Origin: Leptodactylus fallax
Lineage: Eukaryota; Chordata; Amphibia; Anura; Leptodactylidae
Assembly: GCA_947044405.1 (NCBI GenBank)
Contig: CAMRHE010000063.1
Span: 5,382,501-5,446,500, forward strand
Length of the DNA: 64,000 nt
Direction: 5' to 3'
In this document: positions 56,836 through 64,000 of the stretch, piece by piece
Layout of the letters: the number at the start of each line of letters is the position of its first letter
How positions within the stretch are numbered: the stretch's first letter is position 1
Position numbers and translations under genes: made by a program
Notes under the pieces: generated by a model
Database searches by the model: none
Told to the model about the DNA's origin: nothing
What the model saw: the letters and a program-made list of their open reading frames with translations, nothing else

Positions 56836-58655
56836 GATAAGTCTTCTACAAATGGGGTTGTCTTCTGCTGGACACTTGTGGCTGGTCTGGTGGGCCATTC
56901 CAACCCCCTAGGTGTCTATACAGAAGGTGGACTCAAGCTATAGAAGTACGAAGCTTTCCAAGTAATATTGCCCCTATGAAGGGTCTCAGCAGTCGGACCC
57001 CTATCAACTGGCCAATAATAGGATATCCTAAGCATATGCCACCCATGACCCTTTACAGCAGTTCGGCTTTGTTTTCGACAGGAGAGACTGGAAACTTTGC
57101 ATTTGGACTAGTTAAGAAACAAGTTATTGACCCGAATTGAGTGCTAATAGAGGCAGTGCGGTTATGGTGACTTGGCCTCAATGATTCACTTGTTTAGGGG
57201 CTTAATTGATTGTCTTCCTTGTGATGTTCACAAACCACTCTTGTATTGACCGACTAACATTAAAAGCGTCTGTCCAACACTGCAGACATCAATATGGTGA
57301 AAGTACACATAGACATCAGAATTAGGGTTCCAGGGCTATGTTCACACTGGCAGTATTGGCTTGAGTCAAGACAATATTGAATCCCTACAGCCCTATAATA
57401 TTCTGTATACTGCCCTGGCACAATATTGTTCCCTACCCTAGAAGCAATACTCCCAGTTTGCATGGATTGTATAGATTCCATATCTATTGGTACAGTCAAG
57501 CTCAGTATGAACCATATTATATATAGATATTGCATAAAAATAGTCGTCTAGTGAGGTGTTCCTCTCCAAGAAGATGGCTTTATGCATGGTATATGGTGGA
57601 GCTGAAAGCCTGTCTAGTTATACGTATAGTCTTCTCTATGACTGGCCATATGCATAAGGCTCAATGTTCATCATCAGTATCGAAAGTCCGTCTGATATTG
57701 TGGACGAAAAAGTCCTGAAAGCCCAATTTTTTGTCCAGTGATGCTAGTGAGCTGATAATGAATACCAAACAGACTCCATGATAGTTATTCAGGTCCCTCG
57801 GGATCCATTATTCTGACATTGTCTGTGCAATGGGCCAAAAGAATAGACTAAACCATACAGATGTGAACGTACCCTTAGATACTGGTCTGCTGAATCCTCA
57901 TCTCCCCCCAACATCTGTTTTTCGGGGAAGTTGGTAGGCCCACATGAGATGGTCAGTTTGTCCCACCAAAATCAGTGCGTTTGGTCAACATTAGTCTAAT
58001 GTGTATGGCCAACTTAAAGGAGTAATCCCATATGGCTGACTCCACCAGATATGCCATAAGTGCCCAGTGGGGGTCCCACCTCAAGAACGGGGGTCTCTCA
58101 CTCACAGTGAATGGAGAGACGGCCATGTGTAAATGGATCTCTATATTCACTTATTCCAGAAGTTTCACTGTTGTTCCGAGAACTAGATGTGATAACCAAC
58201 GATAACAGATGGACAACCGTGGATGGCGGGCACAAAACACACGTAGAATCTCCTCATTTTTCATGTAGTAGACATGTTAGAGAGGCCTTTAATGTATGGT
58301 GTGTGTTTTTCTAAAGTGGGAAAACTATTGTGTGAGCGTTGGCTCAATGATAAATGTGGGGCAAACACTCACCTGTAAAAACATCAGTGTGTATAGGGAC
58401 TAGCAGTGAACTACAACACTTAGTATGTTAGGGCATATGTCAACACGAGCAGATGGTGTATATAATCTGGAAGGTTTGTGAAAACATAAAGTACTCGACA
58501 ATAGGAATTAATTCTAGATGTTTTTAATGTTTACATCCCTATTACAGGGGTGGACGTGGCACTGGTGCAACCTGTCCAGATACAGAGGGCCTAGAAGATA
58601 ATGGAGCCCACTGTCACACTGAATCAGCTCCCTATTGTCTTTTACAATGCATATA
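56836..58655. other. Intergenic, no gene seen
   Basis: Decayed MITE motifs at about 56960-57060 and 58015-58120. No coding segment. Confidence 0.55.
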
Positions 58656-58676
58656 CAGTGATGTGCAAAAGTTCAC

Positions 58677-59122
58677 ATCCACGGAGTCTCCGTACGAGAT
58701 TCCGCCGCAGATTCTGCTTAAAATCGGCGGAGAGAAAAGTCCTGAAAGGAGGACCGGTTACAGTATCTGGTTTAAACCGTGCGGAAATCTTGAGGACCCC
58801 ATTATAGTCTATGGGATTTGCGGATTTACGCAGGTAACCGCTTTTTAAGCAGACAGGGTTTCCGTCTTTCATGTCCTCATGTGGACCCGATGGATGGAAA
58901 CCCGAACCTAGCGTAAGGCTGCGTTTAAATCTGCACTGGAAACTCTGTCTCAGCGTTCGCCTAAAAATTGGGGGAGGAAAAAGTCCTGCACGGAATAATT
59001 GTTTTAGTTTTAAAACGACGGACAGCCAAAGGACCCCATTATAGTCAGTGGGATCCGTTGGACTCCATATGTTACTGCTATTTCAGTGGCTGCCTTTAGG
59101 TGACACTAGTGTGAACCTAGCT
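58677..59122. mobile_element. MITE family C, two adjacent copies nested in a Tc1-type element
   Basis: Copy at about 58677-58918 (CGCCGCAGATTCTGCTTAAAA, GACCCCATTATAGTCTATGG, ACCTAGCGTAAGG) abuts a copy at about 58918-59122 (GGCTGCGTTTAAATCTGCAC, GACCCCATTATAGTCAGTGG, CTAGTGTGAACCTAGCTTT). Confidence 0.65.
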
Positions 59123-59185
59123 TTGAAGGGTTAATAAATTATTTTTGTCAATTAAGAAAATGAAGTGAATGAAGAAAAGAGAAAT

Positions 59186-59386
59186 TTAAATCCCACCAAT
59201 ATTTGGTGTGACCTTTGCCCTTTGCCTTCCATTTGTTCTCGGCATGGAGGTTGTCCCGCCATCTTGGAGAACTAAGCACAAATATTCTGAGGATATAGGC
59301 TTGCTCCAATCCTTCTGTGTCTTCATGTCTTCCCAGACAGACTGGATGATGTTGAGATCAGAGCTCTGCGGGGGTCTGGTCATCAC
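59186..59386 (-). pseudogene. Tc1-like transposase fragment inside the 58656-59567 element
   Basis: About 40 residues align with the remnant at 56540-56835: DLNIIQSVWEDMKTQKDW, then SKPISSEYLCLVLQDGG. The catalytic Glu is again Gln, and no further domain is present. Confidence 0.7.
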
Positions 59387-60054
59387 TTACAGGACTCCTC
59401 CTCCAAAGGGCAAAGGTCACGCCAAATATTGATGGGATTTACATTTCTCTTTTCTTCATTTCATTTTGGTAATTGACAGAAATAAACTATTAACTCTTCA
59501 ATTTCTGAAAACATTTTTACTGTGCAGCTATTTTTCACACTGGCCTATAAATTTTTGCACAGTACTGTATATCCCTGAGCTATTGCATTTCATGGCTATC
59601 AATTACTAATATATTGTTAGAGGACATAAGGGTGGCACTCTATGATAAGACATGGACTAAAAAGAGGCTTCTACGATGTTCCTGTCTGTGTCCACCACGG
59701 CCACCATACATCAGTGGCAGGTTGAGATTAAGCCCCATACATCATAGGTAGTTGTCAGCCAACACACTTCTGCTCTTCCGAACCGCCACTTTGCCAATTC
59801 CCCCAGAGTCCCAGAAGAGTAGGCGTCACATCACCAAAAAGGGGTATGACAGCACATTTTATGCTCACGTCACAAAAGAGGGCGTTTCACACCCCGAAAA
59901 AGGCAGGTATTAAAAAGGAGGCATGGTCAAATGAAAAATTTTCACAACATGCACCAGGTGCCGTGCTCCCGGCTGAGCCAAGCGTGCAATTGTTCTCAGG
60001 GTGTAGAGGAGAAGAAGTCATTGCCAGACACCTTTGGTGGTGGATTATCTCCTA

Positions 60055-60290
60055 TAAGGCCGGGTTCACGCCTGCGCCGAAGTCTGTTGCGGAAACCACC
60101 GAAAATGGGTGGAGAGAAAAGTCCTACATGCAGAACTTATTTCTCCGCAGCTTTCGGTTTTTAAAATGGTGGACGCCATTATAGTCAATGGGGCCCGTGG
60201 GTAACAGCTGTTTTAGCAGTCCGGCCTTTCGTCGTTGGGGTGCTTCGGTGGACCCAAACAACAGATAGCCTAATGCTAGTGTGAAGAACA
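60055..60290. mobile_element. MITE family C, copy 6
   Basis: Left edge AAGGCCGGGTTCACGCCTGC, ATGGGTGGAGAGAAAAGTCC, GCCATTATAGTCAATGGGGC and right edge TAATGCTAGTGTGAAG. Confidence 0.7.
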
Positions 60291-60999
60291 AAGAAGGATC
60301 AGACATGTTGACATTCTCCTTGCTCCTCTGCAAGCTGCTACAGCTAAAGGCATGCAACATTGGATTTTTTTTTGCTGCGGCTTACCTGCAGGATTCGGTG
60401 TGGGTTGCCCAATGGGTGAAACCCAAAGCCATAATTGACACGCTGGTCACTTTCCATTGCAGGCTGTTAGTCGTAGCATGCGGATGAGATTTCTACAAAC
60501 CTCATTGACAATGCCACTACTGTAGATCATGGCGGCAGGGCCACTGGTGAGTTTGCAGCGCCTAACCTCCTGTAATCCCTTCCTGTGTGGCTTTGGTGTT
60601 AGTGTCCATTTGTGTGCATTAGCAACAAAACTGTGGATTCAGCAGCGCAACAGTTAAAACTAGTTGTTTAAAAAAGGAAATGAGAAGCGCGGACTCGTCT
60701 TTCCGCACTTGGACTGAGTAGGTGGCTCAATGAATGAATGTAAGACTGAAGGGCTGTTGTATTCATTGTAGAACCGTATTCATTGTAGAACCGTCATGGT
60801 GGTAGAGAACACGGAATTTTTTTTTTTTTCTTTTATTCTTTCAGCACAATGTAAAACAGTGCACTAAAAAAAGAAAAAAAGTTCTATAAACTAACCCCTT
60901 AATGACCAGTATTGGGGACCTAAAAAGGGTCTCAGAGCTGTCTGTACAATAAGGCTCACAGGGCGTCGCTAACCTGCTGCGTTGTACGGCACAACCAAT

Positions 61000-61440
61000 A
61001 CAATGCAAAAAAAACACAATAAACTATGTTTAAACATCTAAAATATACAACGCAAAACCATCATCCCTCAAAAGGAATTAAAAAAAAATTATTTTAAAAA
61101 ATCCACAAAAATCACAGTAAATAAAAGTATAAAATATCTAAAATAACAATACAAAACCATAATCCCTAAAAGGGATCTTAAAAAAGTAAAAAAAAAATGT
61201 TCATTAAAAACCCCCAAAAACCTAATTATTACAGTATAAAATACATGAACTAAAACAAGTTACATCATTTTTCTCCTTACCTCTTCCGGTGATTATGTAA
61301 TTGGTGTAAGAATAAAAAAAAACAAACTTAAAAATAGTGAAAAAAACATTTTATCATCCACATTAAATGAGGCCCTGTACAGCCACATCAACGGAAAAAA
61401 AAAAAAAAATTCATGGCTGTGAAAAAAAAAAAATTGGGCA
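61000..61440. repeat. A-rich degenerate tandem duplication
   Basis: Two diverged copies of a roughly 110-bp block (CATCTAAAATATACAACGCA... and TATCTAAAATAACAATACAA..., each followed by CAAAACCATMATCCCT) with long A runs. I cannot assign a family. Confidence 0.55.
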
Positions 61441-61905
61441 TTAAGACTAAAACAAGAATAATCTTTAAAGGAAAATTTCCATTTTAGACATTTATGGCGT
61501 ATCCACACAATATCTGCACAGTGAATTGACCTTTGGTCTACAATGGTGTCTGCACGTGGTAGTTGCACTTTCATGTCTGCGACTGCTCAGTTTTATTAAA
61601 GGGGATATGTAGTTTTCAGGCCAGGGAAGGTGAAAAATTAAAAAAAAAAAAAGAACTCACCTGTCCCTGTTGCTCAAGTGTCTCCCACTGCTGTCTGGTC
61701 CCACGGCACCCTGGGCTGATTCTGACGGAAGTCCTTGCCTAATGTGACCACTGCCACGGCCTAAGGAAAGGACATGGGACATCACCTAGAGAAAAGGAAG
61801 TAGAGCCGCACTCCAAAAACGGTTATGTTTCTTAATACAATTTTAATGATGTGCATAAATACAAGGTTTCGGGTTAATACCCTTCGTCAGGCAATTATGA
61901 ACATA

Positions 61906-63467
61906 CAGTCATGGCCAAAAGTTTTGAGAATGATACAAATATTAATTTTTACAAAGTCTACTGCTTCAGTTTTTCTAATGGCAATTTGCATATACTCCAG
62001 AATGTTATAAAGAGTGATCAGCTTAACAGCAATTACTTGCAAAGTCAATATTTGCCTAGAAAATGAACTTTATCCCCCAAAACACATTTCAACATCATTG
62101 CAGCCCTGCCTTAAAAGGACCACCTAACATCGTTTCAGTGATTGCTCCATTAACACAGGTGTGGGTGTTGATGAGGGCTGGAGATCAATCTGTCATGATT
62201 AAGTAAGAATGACACCACTGGACACTTTAAAAGGAGGCTGGTGCTTGCCATCATTGTTTCTCTTCTGTTAACCATGGTTATCTCTAAAGAAACACGTGCA
62301 GTCATCATTGCACTGCACAAAAATGGCCTAACTGGGAAGAGTATTGCAGCTAGAAAGATTGCACCTCAGTCAATAATCTATCGCATCATCAAGAACTTCA
62401 AGGAGAGAGGTTCCATTGGTGCCAAAAAGGCTCCAGGGCGCCCAAGAAAGACCAGCAAGCGGCAGGACCGTCTCTTAAAAGTGTTTCAGCTGCGGGATCG
62501 GGCTACCAGCAGTGTGGAGCTTGCTGAGGAATGGCAGCAGGCAGGTGTGAGTGCATCTGCACGCACTGTGAGGCGGAGACTCTTGGAGCAAGGCCTGGTC
62601 TCAAGGAGGGCAGCAAAGAAGCCACTTCTCTCCAGAAAAAACATCAGGGACAGACTGATATTCTGCAAAAGGTACAGGGAGTGGACTGCTGAGGACTGGG
62701 GTAAAGTCATTTTCTCTGATGAATCCCCTTTTCGATTGTTTGGAACATCTGGAAAACAGCTTATTCGGAGAAGAAGAGGTGAGCGCTACCACCAGTCTTG
62801 TCTCATGCCAACTGTAAAGCATCCTGAAACCATTCATGTGTGGGGTTGCTTCTCAGCCAAGGGAATCGGCTCTCTCACAGTCTTGCCTAAAAACACAGCC
62901 ATGAATAAAGAATGGTACCAGAATGTCCTCCAAGAGCAACTTCTCCCAACCGTCCAAGAGCAGTTTGGCGCTCAACAATGCCTTTTCCAGCATGATGGAG
63001 CACCTTGCCATAAAGCAAAGGTGATAACTAAATGGCTCAGGGAACAAAACATAGAGATTTTGGGTCCATGGCCTGGAAACTCCCCAGATCTTAATCCCAT
63101 TGAGAACTTGTGGTCAATCATCAAGAGACGGGTGGACAAACAAAAACCAACAAATTCAGACAAAATGAAAGCATTGATTCTGCAAGAATGGACTGCTATC
63201 AGTCAGGATTTGGTCCAGAAGTTGATTGAGAGCATGCCAGGGAGAATTGCAGAGGTCCTGAAGAAGAAGGGTCAACACTGCAAATATTGACTTGCTGCAT
63301 TAACTCATTCTAACTGTCAATATAAGCTTCTATTACTCATAATATGAATGCAATTCTATTTCTGTATGTGATAAAAACATCTGACAAACACACATAAAAA
63401 CCAGAGGGCAGCAGATCATGTGAAAATATAATATTTGTGTCATTCTCAAAACTTTTGGCCATGACTG
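61906..63467 (+). mobile_element. Tc1-like DNA transposon, intact copy 2, intergenic
   Basis: 1,562 bp, flanked by TA (61904-61905 and 63468-63469), with the same 38-bp inverted repeats and inner motifs as copy 1. It lacks 5 bp found in copy 1 about 265 bp from the left end. The neighbour on the left (61801-61903) is an unrelated repeat ending near a CCCTTCGTCAGGC motif. Confidence 0.95.
62274..63290 (+). CDS. Tc1/mariner transposase, DD35E type (copy 2)
   Basis: 338 residues from ATG 62274 in the same ACCATGG context, with no frameshift or stop. Asp149, Asp241 and Glu277 are intact, as is GRPR at 55-58. Relative to copy 1 it has Ile34, Arg74, Val81, Val287 and Met321. None is a catalytic residue, so from sequence either or both copies could encode active enzyme. 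A vertebrate DD35E Tc1 clade has been described under the name Traveler; I infer membership from the spacing only. Confidence 0.95.
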   Translation: MVISKETRAVIIALHKNGLTGKSIAARKIAPQSIIYRIIKNFKERGSIGAKKAPGRPRKTSKRQDRLLKVFQLRDRATSSVELAEEWQQAGVSASARTVRRRLLEQGLVSRRAAKKPLLSRKNIRDRLIFCKRYREWTAEDWGKVIFSDESPFRLFGTSGKQLIRRRRGERYHQSCLMPTVKHPETIHVWGCFSAKGIGSLTVLPKNTAMNKEWYQNVLQEQLLPTVQEQFGAQQCLFQHDGAPCHKAKVITKWLREQNIEILGPWPGNSPDLNPIENLWSIIKRRVDKQKPTNSDKMKALILQEWTAISQDLVQKLIESMPGRIAEVLKKKGQHCKY

Positions 63468-63469
63468 TA

Positions 63470-64000
63470 TAGCGTGGAGAAAAATGAATATGGCGGCCCG
63501 GTCGGTCAGATCTGTGGACCGTAGTGGAGACATTTAGAAGCGACAGGTCATAAGATAAGGTCCATCTGAGTAGAGTCCAAAGCAGTAGGGCTGGTGAGCC
63601 TTCTAATAGTGTTACTGTAGGATTGGTGAGGATGCTTAAGTTGAGTCTCCTAGGTATGGATGACAGGCTGTCTAAAGACAGCCTTAGACAGCCCGGCATC
63701 CATAACTAGGATATCCTGTAAAACCTCCAGGAAGTTAATGGAGAGCTGCCCAATGTGCAGCCACCTCTCCAGTAGGTGGGTTGTAGAAATTGGACTCACA
63801 TCTATCAGACATATATGGCCTATCCTGTGGATATACCATAAATATCTGCAATGAGAATTCTCCTTTGAGGGGTTAAGAGAAAAATAAAGCAAAAAACACA
63901 TAATCCAAGGATCTGTATGCAAGTCAGACTTCGATATCTTGTGTGGCGTAAAACTACTTCGAACTCCGGTGACTTCCTGACTCCTATGGAGAAGATCGGC
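63470..64000. other. Intergenic, no gene seen
   Basis: Right of Tc1-like copy 2. Only a decayed MITE motif (GGCCTATCCTGTGGATATACCATAAATAT, about 63811-63845). Confidence 0.5.

Larger units (their letters stand above)
58656..59567. mobile_element. Non-autonomous Tc1-type element with nested MITEs
   Basis: TA-flanked ends: TA|CAGTGATGTGCAAAAGTT at left, and at right the reverse complement CAGTACTGTGCAAAAATT. The right half is a hairpin: AATGAAGAAAAGAGAAAT and TTTGGTGTGACCTTTGCC occur at 59169-59222 and inverted at 59400-59460. Between the arms on the minus strand lies a decayed transposase end (SSDLNIIQSVWEDMKTQKDW), related to the 56540-56835 remnant. The left part (about 58677-59120) is taken up by two other MITE-like inserts. 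Confidence 0.7.

Noticed and set aside
42800..64000. Exons of BTBD11/ABTB3, the mammalian upstream neighbour
   Set aside because: No ankyrin- or BTB-like segment read on either strand.

Overview
The window is vertebrate nuclear DNA, most likely from an anuran amphibian. It shows large introns, split exons with GT-AG boundaries, abundant hairpin MITEs, minisatellites and Tc1-like DNA transposons, and no bacterial-style gene packing. The frog assignment is inferred from the protein sequence and repeat style, not from a search.

One host gene fills the left two thirds. On the minus strand, positions 41838 down to 5084 hold the whole coding sequence of the circadian repressor cryptochrome 1 (cry1), in 13 coding exons. 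I joined every exon by reading frame and splice sites: 1,854 nt including the stop, 617 residues, with numbering that matches mammalian CRY1 through the photolyase-homology region. The stop lies 4 nt before a donor site, so a 3' UTR exon probably follows at about 2687-2310. Intron 1 is 21.7 kb (20018-41680) and holds an intact Tc1-like transposon, several minisatellites, MITEs, and a convergent pair of perfect ROR/REV-ERB response elements (25567-25623). The promoter side (about 42200-42790) has an E-box, an E'-box, CCAAT and GC boxes, a CRE, an NRF1 palindrome and a perfect D-box. Together these are the three classic clock input types (E-box, D-box, RRE).

The tail exons are the most distinctive part of the gene. 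Exons 10, 11 and 12 (102, 87 and 69 nt) share one phase and can each be skipped in frame. Exon 12 corresponds to the human exon 11 that is skipped in the CRY1-delta-11 sleep-phase allele. Here it lies between two homologous 420-bp hairpin MITEs and has a weak donor. Exon 11 adds a Gly/Asn/Ser-rich segment absent from human CRY1. Residue 248 is Thr instead of Pro, which would remove the proline-directed kinase site at Ser247.

Positions 42800-64000 are intergenic as far as I can see. They carry a second, near-identical intact Tc1-like element (61906-63467), older Tc1 remnants, two oppositely oriented arrays of one 49-bp minisatellite, a 68-bp minisatellite and many MITEs. Positions 1-2300 are also repeat-rich with no recognisable gene. 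Both Tc1-like copies encode a 338-residue DD35E transposase, differ at only about 1% of bases and keep their inverted repeats and TA target duplications, so the family moved recently.
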